From positions 1 to 64,000 of the forward strand of contig NZ_JAFFIW010000025.1 of assembly GCF_018588885.1 (NCBI RefSeq): 64,000 bases of DNA, written 5' to 3'. Below, piece by piece: positions 1-8,056 of the stretch. The notes under the pieces are model-generated. The model was not told where the DNA came from, ran no database searches, and was given only the letters and a program-made list of their open reading frames with translations. The position numbers and the translations under genes were made by a program. The DNA is from Mesorhizobium sp. dw_380 (GTDB taxonomy: Bacteria; Pseudomonadota; Alphaproteobacteria; Rhizobiales; Rhizobiaceae). Position 1 is the first letter of the stretch. Every line of letters starts with the position of its first letter.

Positions 1-1
1 G

Positions 2-41
2 CAGTAGGGCAGTAGGGCAGTAGGGCAGTAGGGCAGTAGGG
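2..41. repeat. Octamer tandem array, five perfect copies of cagtaggg
   Basis: Five perfect head-to-tail copies of cagtaggg fill positions 2-41, and the array may continue left of the window. The reverse-complement motif (ccctactg ccctactc) appears at about 69-86. Transcripts across 2-86 could therefore fold into a hairpin just past the stop of the minus-strand gene ending at 94. A role as 3' end signal is inferred. Confidence 0.85.
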
Positions 42-93
42 ATAGGCCTCGATGCGCCTTGATTTTCCCCTACTGCCCTACTCCCTTATTCCC

Positions 94-705
94 CTACATC
101 TTGTCGATCACCGACTGCACGCCCTCGGTCGGCGCATCGACGGACGAGCCTGCCACCATGATGGCGGCGACGATGGCCTCGGGGTCGTTGACCACCAGCG
201 GCTTCACGCGGTGCGCGGTGTGGATGAAGCCTTCGTCTGCCATATGCTCGATGAGCGCCAGCATCGGGTCCCAGAAGTCCTTGACGTTGGCGAAGACGAT
301 CGGCTTGCGGTGATGGCCGAGCTGCGCCCAGGTCATGATCTCGACGATCTCCTCGACCGTGCCGATGCCGCCCGGCAGTGCCACAAAGGCGTCGGATTTC
401 TCGAACATCTTGTGTTTGCGCTCGTGCATGTTGTCGGTGATCAGCAGCTCGTCGAGCCGGTCGAGCGCGGTTTCGGTCGCTTCCCTATTGATCAGGAAGC
501 GGGGAATGATGCCGGTCACCTTGCCGCCGGCCTTGAGCGCGCCTTCGGCGACGGCGCCCATAATGCCCTTGGTGCCGCCGCCATAGACCAGCCGCAGGCC
601 CGCTCTGGCGATTGAGCGCCCAAGCAGGTGTCCGGCCTTCGCATAGATTTCATCGCGGCCCGGAGACGAGCCGCAATAGACGCAGACGGATCGAATCGTG
701 TTCAT
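94..705 (-). CDS. LOG-family (TIGR00730) nucleotide 5'-monophosphate phosphoribohydrolase
   Basis: A 203-residue cytosolic Rossmann-fold protein of the family once labelled lysine decarboxylase-like. Members hydrolyse cytokinin riboside or other nucleoside 5'-monophosphates to free base and ribose phosphate. The family signature PGGIGTVEE lies near residue 111, with a glycine-rich VYGGGTKGIMG loop at about 41-51. The length is normal for the short bacterial form. The start is the first ATG, after a short leader. It is convergent with nothing in the window, and its 3' end abuts the octamer repeat. The exact substrate (cytokinin precursor or AMP) cannot be told from sequence alone. Confidence 0.9.
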   Translation of the reverse strand: MNTIRSVCVYCGSSPGRDEIYAKAGHLLGRSIARAGLRLVYGGGTKGIMGAVAEGALKAGGKVTGIIPRFLINREATETALDRLDELLITDNMHERKHKMFEKSDAFVALPGGIGTVEEIVEIMTWAQLGHHRKPIVFANVKDFWDPMLALIEHMADEGFIHTAHRVKPLVVNDPEAIVAAIMVAGSSVDAPTEGVQSVIDKM

Positions 706-828
706 ACGAATGATTGGTGATTGGGTCTGAAAGCGGGGTCAAGCCCCAAGGGTCAAGGCCGGGCTTTTTCTTGTCGGCTTTGGCAAAACACGCTAGACCG
801 GCATTAGGTGGCTAAGGGGTAGGGAAAT

Positions 829-2175
829 ATGGCAATTAATCCATTGAAGGCGTTTCTGTTCGCGGCGGGTGGGACCGTCGCGGCCGCGGGAACCGCCTAT
901 GTATCGGGCGCACTCGACCCGTATCTTCATCCAACGCCGCCGGCGCAAGTAGCGGCCTTGGCGCCGAAACCGGCGGATCCAGGCACGCAAGGGCGACTGC
1001 CGGCGCCGGCCGCTCCCGCCGCGGCGCCGCAGGCCACCACCCCAGCAGCACCCGCAACCGATGCGGCGGCTCCGGCCGCGCCGGCGACGGCCGGCCCGAT
1101 CGCGCCGACTTTCGATGTCGTGCGCGTCGAGGGCAACGGATCGATCGTCGTTGCCGGCAATGCGGCGCCCAATTCAAAGGTCGAGATCCTCAGCGGCACG
1201 GCCGTGCTTGGCTCGACAGTGGCGGGTCCCGACGGTGCCTTCGTCATCGTGCTCGACGATCCGCTGAAGCCCGGCGACTATACAATCGCACTGCGCTCGA
1301 CGATCGGCACGGCCGTGACTGCCTCGGCGCAGACCGCCGTCGTCTCGGTTCCGGCCAATGCGGCCGGCCAGGTGCTGGCCATGGTCGAGGAGCCGGGCAA
1401 GCCGGCCGAACTGCTGACCGTCCCTGCGCCCGGGACCAAGCCGGCGGCACCTGCCACCGGCGACCAGGCTGCCGCTCCTGCGCCAGCGGCTCCGGCGACC
1501 GCTGCTCCAGCGCCAGCCGTCGAAGCAGCACCTGATCCAGCCGCACCGACAACGCCGCCCGCTGCACCCGCGGCCGAACCCAAGATCGTCGTCGAGGCGG
1601 TCGAGATCGACGGCCATAAGATCTTTGTCGCCGGCCTCGCCGATCCGGGCCGCAAGGTGCGCGCCTACGCCAACGACATCCTGCTCGGTGACGCGCAGAC
1701 GTCGGCGGACGGTCATTTCCTTGTCGAAGCGACGCGCGACATCCCGGTCGGCAGCTATACCGTCCATGTCGACGGTCTCGATGCCGATGGCGTGAAGGTT
1801 GAGACCCGAGCGGCCGTGCCGTTCGAGCGCGAGCCGGGCGAAACGGTCTCCGCCGTGGCCGCGAATCCCAAGCCCGCGGAAGCAAAGCCGGCCGCATCCC
1901 TTGCAACGCCCGAGGTCGTGGCGCCCAAGCTCGAACATGCCGACGGCGCCGTCATCATCCGCCGCAACGACACGCTGTGGCGGATTTCACGCCGCGTCTA
2001 TGGTTATGGCATGCGCTATTCGACCATCTATCTCGCCAACCAGGACCAGATCCGGAATCCCGACCGCATCTGGCCAGGACAGGTGTTCAAGGTCCCGGAA
2101 AAGTCCAAGGAAGGCGAAGCCGCCGACCTCAAGGCAATGGGCGAGCAAGCGACGACGGCGCCGAAGACGCAGTAG
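829..2175 (+). CDS. LysM peptidoglycan-binding protein with Ig-like repeats
   Basis: A 448-residue protein. It has an N-terminal hydrophobic segment (about residues 4-25), a long Ala/Pro-rich linker, two related Ig-like segments (about 95-170 and 255-330), and a C-terminal LysM domain at about 373-422 containing the motif NDTLWRISRRVYG. LysM domains bind peptidoglycan or other GlcNAc polymers, so the protein is probably anchored in the inner membrane and reaches into the periplasm. A purine-rich aggg sits just before the ATG. Low-complexity Ala/Pro stretches give long open frames on the opposite strand, which are not genes. It is convergent with the quinone reductase gene, only 13 bp away. 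The role in envelope maintenance is inferred. Confidence 0.85.
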   Translation: MAINPLKAFLFAAGGTVAAAGTAYVSGALDPYLHPTPPAQVAALAPKPADPGTQGRLPAPAAPAAAPQATTPAAPATDAAAPAAPATAGPIAPTFDVVRVEGNGSIVVAGNAAPNSKVEILSGTAVLGSTVAGPDGAFVIVLDDPLKPGDYTIALRSTIGTAVTASAQTAVVSVPANAAGQVLAMVEEPGKPAELLTVPAPGTKPAAPATGDQAAAPAPAAPATAAPAPAVEAAPDPAAPTTPPAAPAAEPKIVVEAVEIDGHKIFVAGLADPGRKVRAYANDILLGDAQTSADGHFLVEATRDIPVGSYTVHVDGLDADGVKVETRAAVPFEREPGETVSAVAANPKPAEAKPAASLATPEVVAPKLEHADGAVIIRRNDTLWRISRRVYGYGMRYSTIYLANQDQIRNPDRIWPGQVFKVPEKSKEGEAADLKAMGEQATTAPKTQ

Positions 2176-2188
2176 AAGCCCACATCGA

Positions 2189-2986
2189 TCAGCCGGCATC
2201 GCCTGCGCGGCTGGAGTGAAGCGCGAAACCGGCAGCACTCGGATCGCCCAGTTCAGGGCGGAGATTCATACTTGGGATGACGTAATCTCCGCCATTTTGC
2301 CGGCGGTATGGGATGGGCGGCGTCGTTGCCAGTGTCCGCATCCTGTCACGCAGGAGTTCAGCCACGGGCCCGAAGCCGGCATCTTCGAGACGATCGACCT
2401 TGTAGACCACGAACGGCGGAAGCACGTCGTATCCAGGGTAATAGAGGATCCCGTGATTGATCGGGAAGAGCAGGTCGTCCATCGGCCCGTTGATCCCGCG
2501 CGCAGTGTAGTGTTCCTCCCAGCCGCCGGCGGTCACGATCAGCATCGCGCGTTTCCCGGCGAGGGTCCCCTCACCATAGCGGTCACCCCAACGCTGATCG
2601 CTATGCTCGCCAACGCCATAGGCGAATCCGTAGGCGAACACACGGTCGACCCAGCCCTTGAGGATCGCCGGCATGGCGAACCACCAAAGGGGGAACTGGA
2701 GGATCAAGGTATCGGCCCACAGGAGTTTCTCGATCTCGGCCTTTACATCGCCGGTCAGCGTGTCGGCCTCGAAACCCTTCTTGGAGGCCGCGACGGGTAT
2801 GAATCGGGCATCATCTGCCAGCAACGGGAAGTCGGCGCGATCGACCGCGGATTTCCAGCCATCGGCGTACAGGTCCGATACACGCACCTCATGCCCTTGA
2901 GCCTCGAGCTCCTTGATGGCGACATCACGAAGGGCACCGCTAAGCGAACGTGATTCAGGGTGAGCGAAGACAAGCAGAACTTTCAT
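2189..2986 (-). CDS. NAD(P)H:quinone oxidoreductase, flavodoxin-like fold
   Basis: A 265-residue protein starting MKVLLVFAHPESRSLSG, the typical FMN/FAD-binding N-terminus of the NQO1/KefF/MdaB flavodoxin-like group. FPLWWFAMPAILKGWVDRV (about residues 99-117) is the conserved aromatic motif that packs on the flavin. Members reduce quinones or other electrophiles by two electrons at the expense of NAD(P)H in the cytosol. It is divergently paired with the LysR gene at 3080, and an inverted repeat lies between them, which suggests induction by quinones or aldehydes through that regulator. The substrate is not predictable from sequence. The C-terminal ~20 residues are weakly conserved in character. 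Confidence 0.88.
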   Translation of the reverse strand: MKVLLVFAHPESRSLSGALRDVAIKELEAQGHEVRVSDLYADGWKSAVDRADFPLLADDARFIPVAASKKGFEADTLTGDVKAEIEKLLWADTLILQFPLWWFAMPAILKGWVDRVFAYGFAYGVGEHSDQRWGDRYGEGTLAGKRAMLIVTAGGWEEHYTARGINGPMDDLLFPINHGILYYPGYDVLPPFVVYKVDRLEDAGFGPVAELLRDRMRTLATTPPIPYRRQNGGDYVIPSMNLRPELGDPSAAGFALHSSRAGDAG

Positions 2987-3047
2987 GGGTCAGATCCAAT
3001 ATTGAGGGAACTGACGTGAAGGTAGCCAATGCCGATACGATCCACTA

Positions 3048-3064
3048 TATGCAGCTAATGCATA
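3048..3064. promoter_or_regulatory. Candidate LysR operator between quinone reductase and lysR
   Basis: A perfect 6-bp inverted repeat, TATGCA-N5-TGCATA, contains the T-N11-A spacing typical of LysR-family sites. It lies 16 bp before the LysR start and about 60 bp before the oxidoreductase start, so it could control both divergent genes. Binding is inferred. Confidence 0.6.
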
Positions 3065-3079
3065 ATATTGTGCCGAATA

Positions 3080-4012
3080 ATGGATAAGTCCGACATTACA
3101 TTCGAGCGTATGCGCACCTTCATTCGGGTAGCCGAGCGTGGCAGCCTGTCGGGGGTCGCGCGGGAGTTTGGAGTCGGCCAGTCGACGATCACGCGGCACG
3201 TGCGGGAACTCGAAGAAGCGGTCGGCGTGCCTTTGCTCAGCAGGACGACCCGGCGTGTCACGATGACCGCGGAAGGCAGTCGTTATTACGCCAACAGCGT
3301 TCAGATCCTGCGCCTTGTCGAACAGGCCAGCGATGAGGCCCGAGGCACACGTGGCGCGCCCGCCGGCACGATCCGGATAACCTGCACGGCGGCTTTCGGA
3401 GTCTTGCACGTCAGCCGGCTGATCTTCGCTTTTCAGGACCGTCATCCCGACATCGGGGTTGACCTCAGCCTCACGGATGAGCGGGTGGATCTCGTCCGTG
3501 AGGGCATCGATATCGCGCTTCGCCTGGGGCCGCTCACCGACAGCTCGTTGAAGCTGCGGGCTCTCGGCCAGTCGCGGCGTCTGCTCGTGGCATCTCCGGC
3601 CTATCTGGCGGCGCGGGGAAGACCGGCTGCCCCTTCGGATTTGTCTCGGCACGAGGGCATCCGGATGTCGAACGTGGCGGGCAGCGAGACACTTGCTTTG
3701 CAGGGCGCCGGCGGCGAACGCCACACGGTGCCTTTCGCGGGACGACTGCGTATCGATCATGGACTTGCCGCCCGGCAGGCCCTGGTAGCCGCTCGAGGGA
3801 TCGCGCCGGCCCATCGATGGCTTGTGGACGATCTTCTGACGGCGGGCTTGCTCGAGACGATATTGGCGGATTATTCGCTGCCGTCCGTCCCGCTGAACAT
3901 GTTGATTGTCCCGGAGCGCGCTGGCATCGCAAGGGTCCGCTTGCTGGTCGAGTTTCTGGCGGAACAGATTGCCGATATTCCAGGAATCGAGAAATCCGTC
4001 TCGAAGCATTAG
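3080..4012 (+). CDS. LysR-family transcriptional regulator
   Basis: About 310 residues. The N-terminal winged helix-turn-helix (about 8-65, core VAREFGVGQSTITRHVRELE) and the C-terminal periplasmic-binding-like effector domain are both complete. A TTG codon 12 bp upstream is also open, but the ATG at 3080 gives the usual short N-terminus before the helix-turn-helix. It diverges from the NAD(P)H:quinone oxidoreductase gene and is the likely regulator of it. The sequence TARGIAPAHRWLVDDLL-like C-terminus resembles the AaeR/DsdC-like group that responds to aromatic or electrophilic compounds; this is an inference. An ArsR gene follows on the same strand after 67 bp. Confidence 0.9.
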   Translation: MDKSDITFERMRTFIRVAERGSLSGVAREFGVGQSTITRHVRELEEAVGVPLLSRTTRRVTMTAEGSRYYANSVQILRLVEQASDEARGTRGAPAGTIRITCTAAFGVLHVSRLIFAFQDRHPDIGVDLSLTDERVDLVREGIDIALRLGPLTDSSLKLRALGQSRRLLVASPAYLAARGRPAAPSDLSRHEGIRMSNVAGSETLALQGAGGERHTVPFAGRLRIDHGLAARQALVAARGIAPAHRWLVDDLLTAGLLETILADYSLPSVPLNMLIVPERAGIARVRLLVEFLAEQIADIPGIEKSVSKH

Positions 4013-4079
4013 CCGCCGTTCGATCTGCCCGGAAGAGCAGCTTGCAGCGGTGCCGTCCATCGTCTATCGCCGATGAACG

Positions 4080-4421
4080 ATGAAAGACAGCCGCTTCGAA
4101 GCCTACAAATTCCAGCTTGCGCCGTCGGGCCTCGACAGCCAGTCCGTCGCGGTGAAACTTGCGGCGCTTTCGCACCCCGCGCGCATCGAAATCATCAAAC
4201 ACCTCTCGGCCAGCAACTCCTGCTGCTGCCGCGAGGTCGTCGACCGCCTAGATTTGGCGCAATCGACCGTGTCCCAGCACCTGAAAATATTGGTCGAAGC
4301 CGGCTTGGTCCGGTTCGAGCCCGACCGCCAGCGCTCGCGCTACGCGGTTGATCGCGCCGCCCTCGCCGATATATCGGCATCGCTGAGCGCACTCGTCAAT
4401 TCCTGCTGCTCCGGCCGCTGA
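4080..4421 (+). CDS. ArsR/SmtB-family metal-responsive repressor
   Basis: A 113-residue winged-helix repressor. The DNA-recognition segment is LAQSTVSQHLKILVEAGLV (about 59-77). Three consecutive cysteines (48-50) sit in the helix where ArsR/CadC proteins hold metalloid or metal ligands, and another Cys pair (109-110) lies at the extreme C-terminus. These two Cys clusters are plausible sensing sites for arsenite, cadmium or a related thiophilic ion. The gene ends 24 bp before the Atm1-type exporter, which is probably its target. Regulation by metal-triggered derepression is known for the family; the actual inducer here is inferred. Confidence 0.9.
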   Translation: MKDSRFEAYKFQLAPSGLDSQSVAVKLAALSHPARIEIIKHLSASNSCCCREVVDRLDLAQSTVSQHLKILVEAGLVRFEPDRQRSRYAVDRAALADISASLSALVNSCCSGR

Positions 4422-4445
4422 CCTCTCACCCAAAAGGCAAGAAAA

Positions 4446-6329
4446 TTGGCCGAAAAAACTGTCTCCGCCGACACCTCAACACTCACCACATTGCGCAACC
4501 TGTGGCCCTATATGTGGCCTGCCGACCGCGCCGATCTCAGGGCGAGGGTGACCTGGGCGACGCTGCTGCTGGTCGTCGCCAAGGTGACGCTGGTCGCCGG
4601 TCCCTATTTCTTCAAATGGGCAACCGATGCACTGGCGGGCGGCTTCAAAACGCCGCCGCCGCTGCCTTCCTTCCTGCTTGCCCCGGTGATGCTGGTCATT
4701 GCCTACAATGTGCTGAGGCTCGTCCAGCTCGGCTTCAACCAGCTGCGCGATGCGCTGTTTGCCCGCGTCGGGCAGCATGCGGTGCGCCAGCTTGCGTTCC
4801 GCACCTTCGTCCACATGCACCAGCTGTCGCTGCGCTTTCACCTGGAGCGCCGCACTGGCGGCCTGTCGCGCATCATCGAGCGCGGCACCAAGGGCATCGA
4901 AACGATCGTGCGTTTCATCATGCTGAACACGGCGCCGACCATTCTCGAATTCGCGCTGACCGCCGGCATTTTTGGCTTCACCTATGGCTGGAAATATGTG
5001 GCCGTGGTCGCGGTCACCGTCTGCCTCTATGTCTGGTTCACGGTCAAGGCGAGCGACTGGCGCATCTCGATCCGCCGCGACATGAACGACAGCGACACCG
5101 ACGCCAACACCAAGGCGATCGACTCGCTGCTCAACTTCGAAACGGTCAAGTATTTCACCAATGAGCACATGGAGGCCGAGCGCTTCGACCGCTCGATGGC
5201 GCGCTACGAGATCGCCGCCACGAAGACCTGGACCTCGCTCGGCTGGCTGAACTTCGGCCAGGGCTTCATCTTCGGTGTCGGTACAGTCGTCGTCATGTGC
5301 ATGTCGGCGCTGGAAGTGCAGGCCGGCACGCAGTCGGTCGGTGATTTCGTCTTCATCAATGCGATGCTGGTGCAGCTCTCCGTGCCGCTCAACTTCATCG
5401 GCTTCATCTACCGCGAAATCCGCCAGGGCCTCACCGACATAGAGCACATGTTCGATCTGCTCGACGTGCCGCAGGAGATCGTCGATAAGGCTGACGCCAA
5501 AGCCCTGGTTGTCGGCCCCGGCAAGGTCGAGTTCCGCAACGTGCATTTCTCCTATGATCCAAACCGCAAGATCCTGAAAGGCGTCAGCTTCGAGGTGCCG
5601 GCGGGCAAGACGGTCGCCATCGTCGGGCCATCGGGCGCCGGCAAGTCGACCATCTCGCGGCTGCTGTTCCGCTTCTACGACGTCCAGGGCGGCCAGGTGC
5701 TGATCGACGGCCAGGACATCCGGGATGTCACCCAGGACAGCCTGCGCGCGGTGCTCGGCATGGTGCCGCAGGACACTGTGCTGTTCAACGACACCGTCGC
5801 CTACAACATCCGCTACGGCCGCGTCGGCGCCAGCGAGGAGGAAGTGCGCAAGGCCGCCGAACTCGCACAGATCGGGCCGTTCATCGAGAAGCTGCCCGAC
5901 GGCTATAAGTCGATGGTCGGCGAGCGCGGGCTAAAGCTATCCGGCGGCGAGAAACAGCGCGTGGCGATCGCCCGCACCATCCTGAAAGCACCGCCGATCC
6001 TGATGCTCGACGAAGCCACCTCCGCGCTGGACAGCCACACCGAGCAGGAGATCCAGGCCGCGCTCGACCTCGTCAGCAAGGGCCGCACCACGATCGTCAT
6101 CGCCCACCGCCTGTCGACGGTGATTTCGGCCGACGAGATCATCGTGCTCAAGGACGGCCAGATCGCCGAGCGCGGCACCCATATCGAGCTGATGCGAAAG
6201 CATGGCCTTTACGCTTCGATGTGGGACCGCCAGCGCGAGGCGACCGAAGCCGAGGAGCGCCTGCGCATCGCGCGCGAGAGCGACGAATTCGGTGTCATTG
6301 TTCGCCGGCGGACGTCCGAGATGTCGTAA
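4446..6329 (+). CDS. Atm1/HMT1-type ABC transporter (fused permease-ATPase)
   Basis: A 627-residue half-transporter with six predicted membrane helices (about 30-310) followed by one ATPase domain. Walker A is GPSGAGKST (about 397-405), the signature LSGGEKQRVAIARTI is near 500, and Walker B is ILMLDEATS. The family includes mitochondrial Atm1/ABCB7 and bacterial NaAtm1, inner-membrane exporters of glutathione conjugates, including metal-glutathione adducts. The start is an unusual TTG at 4446, preceded by aaggcaagaaaa; the next ATG lies past the first conserved segment. The ArsR gene 24 bp upstream points to a role in heavy-metal or metalloid detoxification rather than housekeeping. Confidence 0.92.
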   Translation: MAEKTVSADTSTLTTLRNLWPYMWPADRADLRARVTWATLLLVVAKVTLVAGPYFFKWATDALAGGFKTPPPLPSFLLAPVMLVIAYNVLRLVQLGFNQLRDALFARVGQHAVRQLAFRTFVHMHQLSLRFHLERRTGGLSRIIERGTKGIETIVRFIMLNTAPTILEFALTAGIFGFTYGWKYVAVVAVTVCLYVWFTVKASDWRISIRRDMNDSDTDANTKAIDSLLNFETVKYFTNEHMEAERFDRSMARYEIAATKTWTSLGWLNFGQGFIFGVGTVVVMCMSALEVQAGTQSVGDFVFINAMLVQLSVPLNFIGFIYREIRQGLTDIEHMFDLLDVPQEIVDKADAKALVVGPGKVEFRNVHFSYDPNRKILKGVSFEVPAGKTVAIVGPSGAGKSTISRLLFRFYDVQGGQVLIDGQDIRDVTQDSLRAVLGMVPQDTVLFNDTVAYNIRYGRVGASEEEVRKAAELAQIGPFIEKLPDGYKSMVGERGLKLSGGEKQRVAIARTILKAPPILMLDEATSALDSHTEQEIQAALDLVSKGRTTIVIAHRLSTVISADEIIVLKDGQIAERGTHIELMRKHGLYASMWDRQREATEAEERLRIARESDEFGVIVRRRTSEMS

Positions 6330-6340
6330 TCGGTGGAGCG

Positions 6341-6398
6341 CCAATCTCCCCCCTTGTGGGGGAGATGCCCGGCAGGGCAGAGGGGGGCGCTGTCCCGC
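6341..6398. repeat. RIME-like palindromic intergenic repeat
   Basis: Sequence of the type ctccccccttgtgggggag followed by a gcccggcagggc core and a G-rich tail. Related elements occur at about 25321-25475, 30479-30642 and 47889-48015. The form matches the palindromic intergenic elements widespread in rhizobial genomes (RIME type). It follows the exporter's stop codon and could fold as a 3' hairpin. Confidence 0.7.
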
Positions 6399-6469
6399 GG
6401 TCATCTCCGGTTTTTTTCGGAGTAGGCGCCGCTATCTGAGCCTTTCCACAAATCAATCGAGAATCTTGC

Positions 6470-6500
6470 TTGACCTCAACTTAGGTTGAGATTGTACGCC
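6470..6500 (+). promoter_or_regulatory. SoxR-type promoter/operator
   Basis: A -35 element, ttgacc (6470-6475), is followed by a 19-bp spacer holding the palindrome CTCAAC-TTAG-GTTGAG (6475-6490), then tacgcc at 6495 in the -10 position. The overlong 19-bp spacer with a palindrome in it is the hallmark of MerR-family activators. The palindrome nearly matches the known SoxR box (CCTCAAGTTAACTTGAGG). It lies 48 bp before the monooxygenase ATG. Confidence 0.75.
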
Positions 6501-6547
6501 GTTCCTGGAGCCCGCAGACACCATGATCCAGGAACGGAACAATCGAA

Positions 6548-6895
6548 ATGAACGACGTAAATCAGAACGTTAACGGCGGCAGTGTGTTCAGGGTGGACAA
6601 GTTCGTCGTCCCGGCCGCCGCCCGCGAGGAGATACTCGCCAAGGTCAGGACAACGCACGAATTGCTGCGCCAGCAGCAGGGTTTCGTGCAGGATTTTCTG
6701 CTCGAGCAATTTTCGGGGCCGGGCGAATTCAACCTGGTGACGATCGTCGAATGGGAAAGCCAGGCGGCTGTCGACAAGGTCGTGCCGATCGTCAAGGCCG
6801 CGCATGAGCGCATCGCCTTCAACCCGCAGGAGACGATCACACGGCTTGGCGTGCGAGCCGACATTGCCAACTATCAGCGCATTCCCGGGATATAG
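6548..6895 (+). CDS. Antibiotic biosynthesis monooxygenase (ABM) domain protein
   Basis: A 115-residue single-domain protein with the ABM dimeric ferredoxin-like fold: VDKFVVPAAAREEILAKV at the start, and a central FLLEQFSGPGEFNLVTIVEW strand pair. Relatives such as YgiN act as cofactor-free quinol monooxygenases, and others degrade heme or tailor polyketides. The promoter carries a SoxR-type box, which suggests induction by redox-cycling compounds such as quinones or phenazines. That would suit a quinone-modifying enzyme. It is convergent with the SMP-30 gene, with only 2 bp between the stop codons. The substrate is unproven. Confidence 0.85.
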   Translation: MNDVNQNVNGGSVFRVDKFVVPAAAREEILAKVRTTHELLRQQQGFVQDFLLEQFSGPGEFNLVTIVEWESQAAVDKVVPIVKAAHERIAFNPQETITRLGVRADIANYQRIPGI

Positions 6896-6897
6896 GC

Positions 6898-7764
6898 TTA
6901 CGGCCAGCCGACACCAGGTGCCGGCGCCTCGACGCTGAGCACCTGGCCGGTGCGGGCATCGCTGACCATGTGCTCGAAGCCGCGCCATTCGGCGGCGACG
7001 ATGAACAGGGTTTGCCTGGCCGCGCCGCCCAGCATGCAGGCAAAGCAGCCGCGATCGGCAGTGACGGTCTGTAGAACCTTGCCGCCTTCGCGCACCCGCA
7101 CGCAATGCTTGTTGGGAACATCCGCGTACCAGACCGCCCCTTCGGCATCGAGGCAGATGCCGTCGGGATAGCCGTCGAGTTCGGCCCAGACGCGTCGGTT
7201 GGACAAGGTACCGTCAGCGGCGATGTCGAAGGCGCTCAGCCGGTTGGCATGGGATTCGGCAATGATCAGTATCTTGTTGTCCGGGCTCACCGCCATGCCG
7301 TTGGCAAAGGCGATGTCTTCCGCCACTTGCCGGACCGCACCATCCGGCGTGACCAGCACGATGGTGCCGGGACCGAAATGCTGGCCCGGAGCCGGCACCG
7401 GCCCGCCGCCATTGACATAGATGTTGCCGCGCCCATCGACGACGATCTCGTTCCACGGACTTTTCGAGAGGCCGCGCAAATCCGCATGGGTGACGAGCGT
7501 GCCGTCGGGTTCCTGCCGCAGCAGCAAACCTTCGCGGCCCGAGACCACAAGCAGTCGCCCGCCCGGCAGCCAGTCGATGGAATAGGGCAGGACGGCCGGT
7601 ACGGTGAGCACGACCTCGCGGTTGCCTTCGGGGTTGACGGCGATGATCTCGCCGGTGCCCCAATTGCAGAGCCACAGCCGTCCGTCATGCCAGCGCGGCG
7701 ACTCGCCGAAAGCGAGGCCAGCGGTGATGAGATGCGTCTTAGGGACTAATGGTTTCTGCATCAT
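6898..7764 (-). CDS. SMP-30/gluconolactonase/LRE-family protein
   Basis: About 288 residues forming a six-bladed beta-propeller of the SMP-30 (regucalcin)/gluconolactonase family. Members bind a divalent metal and hydrolyse sugar lactones. FGESPRWHDGRLWLCNWG near the N-terminus carries the conserved metal-ligand Glu, NGMAVSPDNKILIIAESHA is mid-protein, and YPDGICLDAEGAVWYADV holds the Asp/Gly pattern near the metal site. The start at 7764 (MMQKPLVP) is chosen because aaaggaa lies 7 bp upstream; the frame stays open to 7824 without a better start. There is no signal peptide, so it should be cytosolic. The sugar substrate is unknown. Confidence 0.88.
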   Translation of the reverse strand: MMQKPLVPKTHLITAGLAFGESPRWHDGRLWLCNWGTGEIIAVNPEGNREVVLTVPAVLPYSIDWLPGGRLLVVSGREGLLLRQEPDGTLVTHADLRGLSKSPWNEIVVDGRGNIYVNGGGPVPAPGQHFGPGTIVLVTPDGAVRQVAEDIAFANGMAVSPDNKILIIAESHANRLSAFDIAADGTLSNRRVWAELDGYPDGICLDAEGAVWYADVPNKHCVRVREGGKVLQTVTADRGCFACMLGGAARQTLFIVAAEWRGFEHMVSDARTGQVLSVEAPAPGVGWP

Positions 7765-8056
7765 GGGAAATTCCTTTTTGTTGCGCGCGCTGCATGGTCG
7801 AAGTTTTTGAGACGCTTTCGCCAAGGACGGGCGACAGAGCGCTTTGCCGACAGGCTCTGCATGAGAATTTCTGCTTTGCGGTCGCTACGCTGAGTTCCTC
7901 AAGACGCCTCGATGGAATGGTCTTCAAATTGCCCGCAAATCAGACACGGTGAAAATACGTTTCAAGGTGCCTTTTATTTGCTCTTCTAGTTGATATTCTG
8001 CCTGAGATAATCTGATCTACCGGTATTGCTTTCCTCCGGGCAAGAAGGCCTCTGGA

